Assembly (NCBI RefSeq): GCF_014193675.1
Contig: NZ_BLXZ01000007.1
Location: 62,001-126,000 of the forward strand
DNA length: 64,000 nucleotides
Source: Geomonas limicola
GTDB lineage: Bacteria; Desulfobacterota; Desulfuromonadia; Geobacterales; Geobacteraceae
Direction of reading: 5' to 3'
Part shown: in pieces, positions 46,234 through 55,745 of the stretch
Layout: each line of letters starts with the position of its first letter
How positions within the stretch are numbered: position 1 is the first letter of the stretch
Made by a program: the position numbers and the translations under genes
The notes under the pieces: model-generated
Seen by the model: only the letters and a program-made list of their open reading frames with translations
Told to the model about the DNA's origin: nothing
Database searches by the model: none

Positions 46234-46352
46234 CGTTTCTCAACGTGATCTCCAGGGAATTCAGGGGAGCCATACCACGTGGCTCCGGGTTGCAAACCGG
46301 CAGGGAGATTTTTACGGGGGAGGGTGAAGAGGGGGGATCCAGAGAGGTACCT

Positions 46353-46390
46353 CGCCCCCTTCCTTGACGGGAGGGGGCGGTGGGTGAAGC
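46353..46390 (+). repeat. Dispersed GC-rich palindromic repeat, copy 6
   Basis: Inverted repeat CGCCCCCT (46353-46360) and AGGGGGCG (46372-46379), then GGTGGGTGAAGC (46379-46390), the first half of the core of copies 1 and 2. It lies 25 bases beyond the stop of the NtrC-type regulator. Confidence 0.65.
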
Positions 46391-46414
46391 CACAATCGGC
46401 GCTGCGGTGGCCCC

Positions 46415-47857
46415 TTACTCCTCCGCGGCCTGTGCCGTTTTGCCGTCACCCTTCAAGCGTTTGTTGAGGGTCTGGCGCCCCATCCCGAGGAGCTTGGCCG
46501 CGAGCCCCTGGTTCCCCTTGGCGCGGCGCATCGCCTCGCGGATCATGTACTCCTCCACCTCGTCGATCGAGGGGAAGTGCCCGAAGATGGCGCTCAGTGC
46601 ACCACCGGCACCGCTTGGCTCCTGGGGTTCCTGCTTCGTGGTCAACCGCTCGTCGCCGATCACGGCCCGGAAGGTCTCCATGGAGAGCACGCCGCCCGGG
46701 TGGCGCAGCACGGCGTCGAAGATCATTGCCTCCAGTTCCCGGACGTTCCCCGGGAAGGGGTAGAGACTCAAAAGGGTGGCAAGCTCGGGGGGCGGGGTCG
46801 GCTTCTTCTTGCCTAGGCAGCTCGCGGCGAGCCCCAAAAAGTGGTCCAGGAGCAGCGGGAGGTCGTCCAGGCGCTCGCGCAGGGGAGGGAGGTGCACCCG
46901 GTGCCCGCAGAGCCGGTAGTAGAGGTCGTTTCTGAACTTACCCTGCTTGATGCGCTCCAAAAGGTCGCGGTTGGTGGCCAGGACGATGCGGGCGTCGCTC
47001 TTCTTGATGAAGTCCGACCCCACCGGGTAGTACTCCTGTTCCTGCAACAGCCTCAAGAGCTTGATCTGGGACATCTCGTTCAGGTCGCCGATCTCGTCCA
47101 GGAACAGCGTACCGCCGGCGGCCCGGGTGATCAGGCCGTCACGGGCCTGGTCCGCGCCGGTGAAGGCCCCCTTGCGGTGCCCGAACAGGGTGTCCGAGAA
47201 CATGTTGTCATCAAGGCCAGCCGCGTTCAAGGCGACGAACTCGCCGGTCGACCCGCTTAACTCGTGGACTGCGCGTGCGATAAGCTCCTTGCCGGTGCCG
47301 GTCTCCCCGGTGATCATGATGGGCTGGCGCGTGCCGGAAACCACCTCGAGGTACTGGAAGATGGCACGCATGTTCTTGTTGCCGGTGACGATGGAGCCGA
47401 AGGTCTCGGGATGGTCCAGCCGGTCGGTGAACAGGTACTGCTTCAGGGTGGTGAGTTCGCTGGTGAGGCTTGAGAGCTCGAGCGCCTTCCTGACCGCGGT
47501 GATCAGGCGCTTTACGTCGATGGGTTTTACCAGGTAGTCGAAGGCCCCCTGCTTGATGCAGTTCACCACGGTGTCCACGTCGTTGTTGGCGGTGGCCACC
47601 AAGATGGGAATCTCGGGATGTTTGGCGACGATCTGGGGGAGCAGGTCGAGACCGGTCAGGTTCGGCATGCGCAGGTCCAGGACGATGACCGTCACTTCCT
47701 GGCGGGCGAGGAGGTCGAGTACCTGCCGGCTGTCGTTTTCGGTGATCACGTCCTGGTAGCCGCTGCTCACCAGGCAGCGCTGGCAGCTTTCCAGGATCTC
47801 GGTTTCGTCGTCGACCAAAAGTATCCGCTGCAGATTTTTACGTGGTGGCTGTTTCAC
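46415..47857 (-). CDS. NtrC-family sigma54-dependent response regulator of the chemosensory operon
   Basis: 480 residues from the GTG at 47857, with AGGAG 8 bases upstream (a longer open frame overlaps the kinase gene and is not used). Receiver with DDE and phospho-Asp 61 in VIVLDLRMP; AAA+ with GETGTGKE and the sigma54 loop GAFTGA; Fis-type HTH at the end (NQGLAAKLLGMGRQTLNKRL). It is the last gene of the operon that starts with cheW at 58346, 31 bases after the REC-kinase. It is probably the output regulator of that system, switching on sigma54-dependent genes. Pairing with the kinases is inferred from position. Confidence 0.94.
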   Translation of the reverse strand: MKQPPRKNLQRILLVDDETEILESCQRCLVSSGYQDVITENDSRQVLDLLARQEVTVIVLDLRMPNLTGLDLLPQIVAKHPEIPILVATANNDVDTVVNCIKQGAFDYLVKPIDVKRLITAVRKALELSSLTSELTTLKQYLFTDRLDHPETFGSIVTGNKNMRAIFQYLEVVSGTRQPIMITGETGTGKELIARAVHELSGSTGEFVALNAAGLDDNMFSDTLFGHRKGAFTGADQARDGLITRAAGGTLFLDEIGDLNEMSQIKLLRLLQEQEYYPVGSDFIKKSDARIVLATNRDLLERIKQGKFRNDLYYRLCGHRVHLPPLRERLDDLPLLLDHFLGLAASCLGKKKPTPPPELATLLSLYPFPGNVRELEAMIFDAVLRHPGGVLSMETFRAVIGDERLTTKQEPQEPSGAGGALSAIFGHFPSIDEVEEYMIREAMRRAKGNQGLAAKLLGMGRQTLNKRLKGDGKTAQAAEE

Positions 47858-47888
47858 GTACGTAGCTCCTCGGGTGGCGTCGGCTGCC

Positions 47889-49043
47889 TCAGGATGGTTC
47901 CGGCAAGGTGAAGTAGAAGGTGGCTCCTCGGTCCGGCTCCCCTTCGGCCCAGACACGGCCGCCGTGGCGCTGGATGATGCGCTGTACGGTGGCAAGCCCG
48001 ATGCCGAAACCCTGGAAGGCACCGTCGCCGTGCAACCGCTTGAAGGGGGTAAAGATCTCGTCGGCGTCTTTCATCTCGAACCCGGTGCCGTTGTCGGCCA
48101 CGAAGTAGGCGGTGTCGCCATCCACCGTGCACTGGCCGAACTCGATCCGGGCCTCTTCGGTGAGCGCAGAGTACTTGTAGGCGTTCCCCATGAGGTTGTC
48201 GAGGACGATCTTGATCAGGCCGCGGTCGCACTCGGCGCTGAGGCCGGGCTCGATCTGGAAGCTCACCTGGCGCTGGGAGTTGCGCAGGATGAGCGTCGAG
48301 GCACTCGCCTGGGCGAGTTCGCTTAAGTCGGTGCGGGTCCGCTTCATCTCGGTGCGGGAGAGCCGGGAAAAATCGAGCAGGGTCTTGATGAGCTCGCTCA
48401 TCGAGATGGTCTCGCCGTAGATCACCTCGACGAACTCCCGGCACTTGGAATCCAGACCGGCGCCGAAGATCTCCAGGATCACCTGGCAGTAGCCGTTTAT
48501 GTTGGTAAGCGGGGTGCGCAGATCGTGGGACACCGTGAAGCTGAAGGACTCCAGGTCACGGTTCGCGCTCTCCAGTTCGGCGGCGTGCGCGGCCAGATTC
48601 CGGTTCAGCTCGACGATGGCAGCCTGCTGGGCGCGCACCTCGTGCTCCAGGGTGAGCCGGCCGATCATCTCCTTGATGGCCGAGAAGAGCTTCTCGATGT
48701 CGATCGGTTTCATCACGTAGCGGTTCACGCCGATCTCGATGGAGTCGATGAAGTACTCCATGTCGCCGTGGGCGCTGGTTACGATGATGGGGGTGCCGGG
48801 ATCCTCGGCCCTGATCTGGCGCGCCATCTCGATGCCGTGCATGACCGGCATCTTGAGGTCGGTCACCACCAGGTCGCAGCGCAGGCGGCGGAACAGCTCG
48901 AGCCCCGTTTCGCCGTCGGGTGCCGTGTGCAACTCGAGCTCGGGGAAGCGGCGCACAATCAGCGAGGCGACCGTCTCCCGTGTGACCTGCTCGTCCTCCA
49001 CGTAGAGGAGCGAAAACGGAGCGTTGTGGTCCCGCAGCGCCAT
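47889..49043 (-). CDS. Receiver-histidine kinase (soluble), second in output module
   Basis: 384 residues with no TM. A receiver at 1-125 (phospho-Asp 62 in VVTDLKMP) and a coiled coil are followed by HisKA with FTVSHDLRTPLTN (His 173) and a HATPase domain (DNLMGNAYKYS N box, ADNGTGF G1, GFGIGLATV G2). It is phytochrome/bacteriophytochrome-kinase-like in its catalytic half. Because the receiver is N-terminal, it can be switched by another kinase such as CheA and then phosphorylate the regulator next to it. It lies two bases after the previous kinase gene. Confidence 0.92.
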   Translation of the reverse strand: MALRDHNAPFSLLYVEDEQVTRETVASLIVRRFPELELHTAPDGETGLELFRRLRCDLVVTDLKMPVMHGIEMARQIRAEDPGTPIIVTSAHGDMEYFIDSIEIGVNRYVMKPIDIEKLFSAIKEMIGRLTLEHEVRAQQAAIVELNRNLAAHAAELESANRDLESFSFTVSHDLRTPLTNINGYCQVILEIFGAGLDSKCREFVEVIYGETISMSELIKTLLDFSRLSRTEMKRTRTDLSELAQASASTLILRNSQRQVSFQIEPGLSAECDRGLIKIVLDNLMGNAYKYSALTEEARIEFGQCTVDGDTAYFVADNGTGFEMKDADEIFTPFKRLHGDGAFQGFGIGLATVQRIIQRHGGRVWAEGEPDRGATFYFTLPEPS

Positions 49044-49045
49044 CG

Positions 49046-50398
49046 TCAGACCTCGATCCTAAACTCGGCACCGGCCCCGGTGTTGCGTACCGTGAGCGAG
49101 CCGTTCATGGTTTTTTCCACGATCTTCTTCGACATGTAGAGACCGATGCCGGTCCCCTTTCCCTGGTCCTTGGTGGTGAAGTAGGGCTCGAAGACCCGGT
49201 CGATGATCTCCTCGGGGATGCCGCCGGCGTTGTCCGCGATGGTCACCACCGGGCGCCCCTTTTCCACGCGCACCCTCACGAAGACGCTGGGGTCCTCGAT
49301 CTGCTGGCCGGCGAAGGCATCCTTGGCGTTGTTCAGGATGTTTAAGAGCACCTGGGAGAACTCGTTGGGGTAGCCGTTCATTTCCGGCACCGCCTCGGTC
49401 TCCAGCTGGAGCCGGATCCGCTTGTCCGAGAGGCTCCCCTCGACGAGATGCAGGGTCTTCTCCACGGTCTTGTTCAGGTCGAAGGGGACCTTGTCGCGCT
49501 CGGGGGTGAAGAAGTTGCGGAAGTCGTCGATGGTCTGGGACATGTGGCGGATCAGTTTCATGATCTTCTTGGTGCTGGTGTCCAGGTACGGCTGGTCGAA
49601 GTTGCCGTACTCGTAGCACAGGGAGAGGTCCTGGACCAAGAGCCCCACGGCGTTGAGCGGTTGGCGCCACTGGTGCGCTATGTTGCCGATCATCTCCCCC
49701 AGCGCGGCCTGGCGGCTTTGCTGCATCAGGATCTCGTCCTTGCGCCGGAGCTCCTCGACGGCCTGGACCCTCTCGGCGGTCTCCGCCTCGAGCTGGGCGG
49801 TCCGCTCGCGCACCCGCTGCTCCAGCTGCAGGTTCAACTCGGAGAGCGCCTGCTTGGCGCTTAACAGTTCCTGGTTCTTCTCGGCGGCGAGCTCGTAGGT
49901 GGCCAGCAGGAGGTCGATGATCTGCGCCTTGGGGGCGCTGATCCGGTAGTCCTGGCCGTGGTGCTCCACGGTGACCAGGCCGTCGGGACTCTCCTGGATG
50001 CAGGCTCCCCGGCGCGAGAGCGCGGCGTGGATGCGGGACAACAAGAGCTTGTTGTTGTAGGGCTTGGAGATGAAGTAATCCGCCCCCGCCTCGAGGCTGT
50101 GCAGGACGTCGGAGGGGTCGTTGAGATGGGTGAGCAGGATGATCGGGAGGCACGTCAATTCGGGCACGTCCCGGACCCGGCGGCAGAGCTCGAAGCCGTC
50201 CATCTCGGGCATCAGGATGTCGCTGATCAGCAGGTCGACCGGATTGGCGAGCAGGTGCCTCAAGGCCTCGGCACCGTTTTTCTGGACCGAGACCTGGAAA
50301 CCGTGGGCCAGGAGGACCTGCTCCAAGAGTTTCGCCTGGGTCGGGCTGTCGTCGACAACGAGGATCTGGGCGGGCTGGCCGGGATGAGCTTCGTGCAT
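49046..50398 (-). CDS. Receiver-histidine kinase, first in output module
   Basis: 450 residues from the ATG at 50398 with GAGG 9 bases upstream; a GTG at 50413 overlapping the cheB stop is an alternative. The receiver lies at about 10-125 (LVVDDSPTQ; SDILMPEMDGF). A region with AAEKNQELLSAKQALSELNLQLEQRV forms a coiled coil, then HisKA GNIAHQWRQPLNAV with His near 242, then HATPase (NILNNAKDAF, DNAGGI, GTGIGLYMS). This AHQWRQPL kinase type is common in delta-proteobacteria. It follows cheB directly, so a CheA phosphorelay may end here. Confidence 0.92.
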   Translation of the reverse strand: MHEAHPGQPAQILVVDDSPTQAKLLEQVLLAHGFQVSVQKNGAEALRHLLANPVDLLISDILMPEMDGFELCRRVRDVPELTCLPIILLTHLNDPSDVLHSLEAGADYFISKPYNNKLLLSRIHAALSRRGACIQESPDGLVTVEHHGQDYRISAPKAQIIDLLLATYELAAEKNQELLSAKQALSELNLQLEQRVRERTAQLEAETAERVQAVEELRRKDEILMQQSRQAALGEMIGNIAHQWRQPLNAVGLLVQDLSLCYEYGNFDQPYLDTSTKKIMKLIRHMSQTIDDFRNFFTPERDKVPFDLNKTVEKTLHLVEGSLSDKRIRLQLETEAVPEMNGYPNEFSQVLLNILNNAKDAFAGQQIEDPSVFVRVRVEKGRPVVTIADNAGGIPEEIIDRVFEPYFTTKDQGKGTGIGLYMSKKIVEKTMNGSLTVRNTGAGAEFRIEV

Positions 50399-50409
50399 GT
50401 GGAGTAACC

Positions 50410-51477
50410 TCACGATCTGGACGACAGGTCGGGCGCCGCAGCCGCCAGCCTGGTTAAAAGTTCGATGATCCCCTCGGGGGGGAGGATGTAGGAGGCGGCA
50501 TCCAGGCGGATCGCCTCGCCGGGCATGCCGAAGACCACTGAGCTCTCCCGGTTCTGGGCGATGGTGATCCCGCCGGCCTGGCGCAAGAGCTTTAATTCCT
50601 TTGCGCCGTCACTCCCCATGCCGGTCAAGAGGACGCCGGCGCTCTGCCGGCCGCAGTGCCGGGCCAGGGAGCGAAAGAGTGCCGCCACCGAGGGGCGCAG
50701 GCCGTTCTCGGGAGGCGCGGAGCTCAGGATGACCCGGTTTCCCGGTGCCATCTCCAGGTGGTAGCCGTCCGGGGCGACCAGCACCTGGCCCGCCTCGACC
50801 GGCATCCCGTCGCGGGCCAGGGAGATGGGGAGGCGCGAGGTGTGCTGGAGCCAGGCGACGAAGTTCTCGGTGAACCCCTCCGCCATGTGCTGCACCAACA
50901 ACACCGCGGCGTTGTAGTCCTGCGGCAGGGAACTCAGGATGCGCTGCAAAAGCGGCGGCCCCCCGGTGGAGGCACCGATCCCGACCACCCTGACCTGGTC
51001 GACGCGACCCGGCACCGCCAGGCGTGCCTCGGGGAGCGCTGCCAGGTTGGCGGCCTCGGGGAAGCTGCGCCGCACCACCTTGATCTCGGACATGAGCTTT
51101 AGGTGGTGTATCAGCCGGGCCACCGACTCGGCGTGGTTGGGGCTCCCCAGCGGGGCCGGTTTGGCGAGCACCATGAGGGCCCCGGCCTGCATGACCCGGA
51201 ACAGGGTGTCCGAGTCGCGCGGGTCGAGTTTCCCGGTCACCACCACGATCGGGGTGGGGCTGTTGGACATGATGGCCCGGGTGGCCTGGAAACCGTCCAT
51301 ACCCGGGAGGTTGATGTCCATGGTGATCAGGTCGGGCCTCAGGGTGGCGGCCGCCTGCACCGCCTCCTCGCCGCTGTCCGCCACCGCCACCACGCGCAGT
51401 TCCGGGTCCGCCTCCAGGGCCGCCACCAGTGCCTTTTGCACCGTCTTGGAATCTTCGACTACCAGTACTCTAATCAT
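50410..51477 (-). CDS. cheB: CheB chemotaxis methylesterase
   Basis: 355 residues: receiver 1-120 (phospho-Asp D54 in LITMDINLPGMDG), linker, and methylesterase domain with catalytic triad Ser170 (GIGASTGGPP), His196 (LLVQHMAEGF) and Asp289 (LTGMGSDGAKEL). It removes methyl groups from receptor glutamates and resets the MCP, here most likely the one at 53840. It lies 28 bases after cheA; the position matches wspF in Wsp operons. Confidence 0.95.
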   Translation of the reverse strand: MIRVLVVEDSKTVQKALVAALEADPELRVVAVADSGEEAVQAAATLRPDLITMDINLPGMDGFQATRAIMSNSPTPIVVVTGKLDPRDSDTLFRVMQAGALMVLAKPAPLGSPNHAESVARLIHHLKLMSEIKVVRRSFPEAANLAALPEARLAVPGRVDQVRVVGIGASTGGPPLLQRILSSLPQDYNAAVLLVQHMAEGFTENFVAWLQHTSRLPISLARDGMPVEAGQVLVAPDGYHLEMAPGNRVILSSAPPENGLRPSVAALFRSLARHCGRQSAGVLLTGMGSDGAKELKLLRQAGGITIAQNRESSVVFGMPGEAIRLDAASYILPPEGIIELLTRLAAAAPDLSSRS

Positions 51478-51505
51478 GCGGTTGTCATTACCCGTTTCGT
51501 TTCGG

Positions 51506-53776
51506 TCAGGTCAATCTCTCGATCACCTCGATGAGGCTCGACTGGTCGAAGCTGCTCTTCACCACGTAGGCGTTGGCACCGACCTCGATGCCGCGCTCCC
51601 GGTCGCTGCGCGACTCGAGTCCGGTCACCAGGATCACCGGCAGCTCGGCGAAGCGGGGCTCCGACCTCAGCGCCGCGGTGAGCTGGAAGCCGTCCAGCCG
51701 CGGCATCTCGACGTCCGAGACCACCAGGTCGAAGCTGCCGGCCTTGAGCTGGGTGAGGGCGTCGGCGCCGTCGTAGGCGGTCGCCACCTGGTACCCCGCG
51801 GCCTCGAGGATGTTCTTTAAAAGGGTGCGCGAGGTGATGGAGTCCTCGGCGACCATGACGGAGAGCCGGCGCCCCTTGGCCTGGGCGGTGCTGGGGCGTG
51901 CCGCGCTGCCGGCTACCAAAAGCGCCGAGCGCACCAGGTCGTTCACGTTGAGGATCGGCACCACCCTGCCGTCCCCAAGGACCGTGGCGCCGGAGACGTT
52001 GCGCACCCGGGACAACTGGCCCCCCAGGGGCTTCACCAGCACCTCCTGCACCCCGAGCACCTGGTCGACGGCAAAGGCGATGCGCCGCTCGGCGGCCTTA
52101 ACCAGCACCACCTGCTGGTAGGGCTCCTCCTGGGCGCCGGTCTTTTCGCCCAGTTCCAGGACCGCGGCGAGCGACACCAGGGAGCAGACCTCTCCGCCCA
52201 AGAGCACCGTGTCGCGGTTTTCCACCTGGCGCACCTCCTCGCGGGGGAGCCGGGAGGTGAGCTCCACGTTTCCCGCGGGGATGAGCGCGCTGCGCTTTCC
52301 TACCGAGACCAGGAGGGCTCGGATCAGGGCGAAGGAGAGCGGCAGGGTCATGGCGAACTCGCACCCCAGGCCGGGCCGGGCGCTCACCGTGACGTGCCCG
52401 CCCAACCGTTCCAGGGATTCGCGCACGATGGCAAGTCCCACGCCGCGCCCGGAGAGGGAGGTGATGAGCGGGCTGGTGGAGAAGCCTGATTCGAAGACCA
52501 GCTGGAGCGCCTCGTGATCGCTTAACTGCTCGGCCGGCTCCGGGGAGATCAGCTCCAGCCTGAGCGCGGTCGCCTTCACGTGGCTCGCGTCGATGCCGCG
52601 GCCGTCGTCGCGCACGGTGAGGCGCGCGTGGTTTGCGTCCAAAAGGCGCAGCTCGATCTCCACGCTCCCCCGGCGCGGTTTGCCCGCCTCCTCGCGGCGC
52701 AAGGGCGCCTCGATGCCGTGGTCCATCACGTTGCGCACCAGGTGCAGGAGCGGCTCTTTCAGCTCGGCCAGGATGCGGCGGTCCACCTCGATTTCCGCCC
52801 CCCGGCAGGAGAGTTCCGCCTCTTTGCCGAGTTCACGCCCCAGGTCGCGCACCAGCTTCTGGAACGGGTCGCTCAAGGTGGCAAAGGGGAGCAGCTGCAG
52901 CTGTTTCATCTCGGCAAGCAGGGGGTCGATGAGTGCCGCCAGGTTGTGCTGGTTACGTTCGGCCAGTCGCTCGAGCCCCCTCAGGCGCACCTCGCACTCC
53001 CGCTCGCTGTCGCAAAACTCCTGGATCAGGCCGGCCAGGCGTTGGCTGGCGGGCGCCGGCCCCTGGCTCCTGAGGGCGTACCCGGCGAGTTCCTGGGCGC
53101 GCGAACGTGTCGCGGTGCGCTCGGTCAAGAGGCGCGCGGTCAGGCTCAGTTCCTCCTGGAGCATCGCAGCGGCAAGCTTGGTCGAGACGAGCTCTTCGGC
53201 CTGCAACAAGAGCGATTCCAGGAGCCGGGTCGGCACCCGTACCGTCTCGGTCCCGGAGGGGTCCCGGCGATCCTGGGCACGTGGCGCCTCGACGGGGGAG
53301 GGGGGGAGCGTGACGGCCTGCTCCGGACGCGACGGCTCCGGTCCCCCCCTGAACACCGGGTGGGACGGGACGCCTAGGGGCTCGGGCGTTGTCGTCGGCG
53401 CCGCGCCTGGTGCGCTAAAAGACGCGGGGCCGGGGCTGCCGGGGTGCTGGAAGATGCGCGCGGCCAGCAGGTCGACCTCGCGGTGCAGCCGGTCGTAGAT
53501 GGTCACCTCGAGCGGCAGTTCGCCGCGCTTTACCTCGGAGAGGAGGCTCTCCAGGTCCTGGCAGATGAGGGCGACCTCCCCCAGGTTCACCGCGTGCGCC
53601 GCGCCCTTGAGGGTGTGCATGCGCCTGAAAAGGCTCTCCACCAGGCGCTTTTGCTCGGGCTTCTCCGGCTCGCGCTCCAGCGAGATGAGCAGCGTGGAGA
53701 CCGAGTCGAGGTGGTCCTGCGCCTCCAGACGGAAGGTCTCCAAAAGCTCGCGTAACAGGGCCTCCTGGTCAGCCAT
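51506..53776 (-). CDS. cheA: CheA-type hybrid histidine kinase with C-terminal receiver (WspE-like)
   Basis: 756 residues from the ATG at 53776 (a GTG at 53797 is an alternative). Hpt domain with phospho-His 54 in RRMHTLKGAAHAV; a Pro-rich linker without a clear P2 domain; dimerisation; HATPase (HLVRNVMDHGIEAP N box, DDGRGID, GRGVGLAIV); CheW-like P5; and a receiver at the C-terminus (VVSDVEMPRLDGFQL). The CheA-REC fusion is typical of Wsp and other ACF-class systems, where the attached receiver can act as a phosphate sink or in output. There is no lone cheY in the operon. Confidence 0.95.
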   Translation of the reverse strand: MADQEALLRELLETFRLEAQDHLDSVSTLLISLEREPEKPEQKRLVESLFRRMHTLKGAAHAVNLGEVALICQDLESLLSEVKRGELPLEVTIYDRLHREVDLLAARIFQHPGSPGPASFSAPGAAPTTTPEPLGVPSHPVFRGGPEPSRPEQAVTLPPSPVEAPRAQDRRDPSGTETVRVPTRLLESLLLQAEELVSTKLAAAMLQEELSLTARLLTERTATRSRAQELAGYALRSQGPAPASQRLAGLIQEFCDSERECEVRLRGLERLAERNQHNLAALIDPLLAEMKQLQLLPFATLSDPFQKLVRDLGRELGKEAELSCRGAEIEVDRRILAELKEPLLHLVRNVMDHGIEAPLRREEAGKPRRGSVEIELRLLDANHARLTVRDDGRGIDASHVKATALRLELISPEPAEQLSDHEALQLVFESGFSTSPLITSLSGRGVGLAIVRESLERLGGHVTVSARPGLGCEFAMTLPLSFALIRALLVSVGKRSALIPAGNVELTSRLPREEVRQVENRDTVLLGGEVCSLVSLAAVLELGEKTGAQEEPYQQVVLVKAAERRIAFAVDQVLGVQEVLVKPLGGQLSRVRNVSGATVLGDGRVVPILNVNDLVRSALLVAGSAARPSTAQAKGRRLSVMVAEDSITSRTLLKNILEAAGYQVATAYDGADALTQLKAGSFDLVVSDVEMPRLDGFQLTAALRSEPRFAELPVILVTGLESRSDRERGIEVGANAYVVKSSFDQSSLIEVIERLT

Positions 53777-53839
53777 GGCTGCCGCCTTGCCGGGCACCGC
53801 CGGGTAAAGCCGGGCGGGTATGCCTCCCTACGCGGCTCG

Positions 53840-55696
53840 TCATGCCAGGGTAAACCTGCTCACCAGCTGCTGGAGCTTCTGGTTCAGCTCGTAGAGGTTG
53901 CGCGCTGCGGCCTCGATCTGCCGGGAGCCTTCCAGGTTCTGGCCGCTTGCCTGGTTGATGCTCTGCACCGCGATGGCGATCTGGTCCATGCCGATTGCCT
54001 GTTCCTGGGTGGAGGTGACGATCTGCAAGGTGGCGTTAGAGGACTCCTCGATGGCGGCAGCGAGCTGCCGGATCGCCTCGCCGGCGGCACCGGACTGGCG
54101 CACCCCGTTCTCCACGGCCTTGCTCCCCTGCTCGGTTGCGAGCACCGCGGCGCTGGTCGCCTTCTGGATTACCCCGAGGATGCCGCGCACCTGGGCGGTC
54201 GCCTGCTTGGACTGGGTGGCCAGGTTCTTCACCTCCTGGGCCACCACGGCAAACCCCTTGCCGTGCTCCCCGGCCTTGGCCGCCTCGATGGCGGCGTTCA
54301 CCGCGAGGAGGTTCGACTGTTCGGCGAGGTCGTTCACCGTGGCGATGATCTCGGCGATGGCCTGGCTCTGCTCCGAGAGGTTCACGATCCGCTCGGCGAT
54401 GAAGCCCATGCGCTCGTCGATGCCGCGCATCCCGCCGATCGCCTCCTCGACCGAGAGCTGACCGTTCTTGGCCACCTGCACCGAGTTGCTGGCGCTTTCG
54501 TAGACCTGGCGCGACTTGAGCGAGGTGAGGTCGGTGGTCTGGCGCACCTCCTGGACTGTCGCGTTGGTCTCGGAGACCGAGGAAGCGGTCTCGGCCGAGC
54601 TCGAGGCGAGCTCGCTCACCGTGGTCATGATCTGGCCGGCCGAGGCGGCCAAAACGCCCACCACCTCGCGGATCTCCAGGCTCAATTCGCGCAGGCTGCG
54701 GGACATGCTGGCAAAGGAGTGCCCGAGCTGGTCCCTGTCCGAGGCGGGGACGATCTCGACGGTCAAGTCGCCGGCGGCGATCCGGTCGGCGCTGGCGGCG
54801 AGTTTTTTCAGGGAGAAGAGCATGTTGCGCATGGCGATACCGAAGACGTCGCGCTCGGAGTTGGGGACCACCTCGAGGTCCAGGTCACCCAGGGCGATCC
54901 GGTTGGCGTTTTCCCCCATGCGGCGCCACGAGGCGACCATGGTCCCCATGGAGCGGAGCAGTTGCCCGATCTCGTTGTTGCAGTCGCTGCCGATCTCCAC
55001 GCTCAGGTCCCCGAGGGCCAGCCGGTCGGCGGCCACGACGGCCTCCTTGAGCGGTCCCAGGATGGAGCGGGTGATCACGTAGGCGATGGCCGCCGCCAGC
55101 GCTGCCGCGAGGCAGATCAAGAGGCCTGTCAGGGCCAGGGTCGAGCGCTGGCTTGCCTGCGACTGCTCCACGAACCCTTTGGCCTTGTTCTTGGAGAACT
55201 GCAGCACACCCTCGACCTCGGTGTCGATGGTGTTCACCTGGTGGCGGGCGAACTCCTTGTGGAAGCGGGCCGCCTCCTGGAGTTTCCCCTGGCGTACCAG
55301 GTCGACGGTGCGCTCCCGTACCGGTCGCCACTGGTCCATCAGGAACTTGATGCGGTCCATCTTGGACTTGTCGCCCAGGTAACGCTCCTTGGCGATGGCC
55401 AACTCGCGGAAGATGATCTGCTCGGAGTTGTCGATGTCCTTGAGGGCCAGGTTCAGCTCGCCAGGGTCGCTGCCATAGAGCACCACGTCCTTCATGCTGC
55501 GGTGGATCCGGATGATCTGCTCCTGGACCTCCTGGATCGAGCTGGTCACCACGAAGGGGTGCTCGAAGAACCGGGTCATCAGGTCCCCCTGCGCCACCAG
55601 GTTGCGCAGCGAGATGCCGCCCACCAGGATCAGGAACAACACCACGACCGCAAAACCTGCGATCAATCGAGAGCGGATTTTCAGATTGCCTAGCAT
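53840..55696 (-). CDS. Methyl-accepting chemotaxis protein with three tandem HAMP-like units
   Basis: 618 residues. TM1 about 10-30, a four-helix-bundle type periplasmic domain (to about 185), TM2 about 188-210. Then three HAMP-like repeats in a row, each with a (D)R(L/I)A-x-GDL motif: DRLALGDLSVEIG, NRIALGDLDLEVV and DRIAAGDLTVEIV. The signalling hairpin has the conserved tip NLLAVNAAIEAAKAGEHGKGFAVVAQEVKNLA. No C-terminal pentapeptide for CheR/CheB binding is present. It feeds the CheW and CheA proteins of the same operon. The signal is unknown. Confidence 0.94.
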   Translation of the reverse strand: MLGNLKIRSRLIAGFAVVVLFLILVGGISLRNLVAQGDLMTRFFEHPFVVTSSIQEVQEQIIRIHRSMKDVVLYGSDPGELNLALKDIDNSEQIIFRELAIAKERYLGDKSKMDRIKFLMDQWRPVRERTVDLVRQGKLQEAARFHKEFARHQVNTIDTEVEGVLQFSKNKAKGFVEQSQASQRSTLALTGLLICLAAALAAAIAYVITRSILGPLKEAVVAADRLALGDLSVEIGSDCNNEIGQLLRSMGTMVASWRRMGENANRIALGDLDLEVVPNSERDVFGIAMRNMLFSLKKLAASADRIAAGDLTVEIVPASDRDQLGHSFASMSRSLRELSLEIREVVGVLAASAGQIMTTVSELASSSAETASSVSETNATVQEVRQTTDLTSLKSRQVYESASNSVQVAKNGQLSVEEAIGGMRGIDERMGFIAERIVNLSEQSQAIAEIIATVNDLAEQSNLLAVNAAIEAAKAGEHGKGFAVVAQEVKNLATQSKQATAQVRGILGVIQKATSAAVLATEQGSKAVENGVRQSGAAGEAIRQLAAAIEESSNATLQIVTSTQEQAIGMDQIAIAVQSINQASGQNLEGSRQIEAAARNLYELNQKLQQLVSRFTLA

Positions 55697-55745
55697 GGAA
55701 CCCCCACGTGCTGGATATTATCGTGTGCCTGCCGGATGACCGGCG

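Larger units (their letters stand above)
45939..46414. other. Intergenic region with repeats and hairpins between convergent genes
   Basis: 476 bases with no gene seen. It holds repeat copies 4 and 5 (45975-46075), a long hairpin with T/A flanks (46190-46233), a further stem GGAGCC/GGCTCC near 46265-46287, and repeat copy 6 (46353-46390). The mix of hairpins makes it a termination zone for lhgO and for the long minus-strand chemosensory operon. Confidence 0.6.

Noticed and set aside
46180..46310. c-di-GMP (GEMM) riboswitch in the lhgO/chemosensory gap
   Set aside because: The CACG start is suggestive, but the GGCAAACC and GACGCAAAGCC core is missing and no gene lies downstream on that strand.
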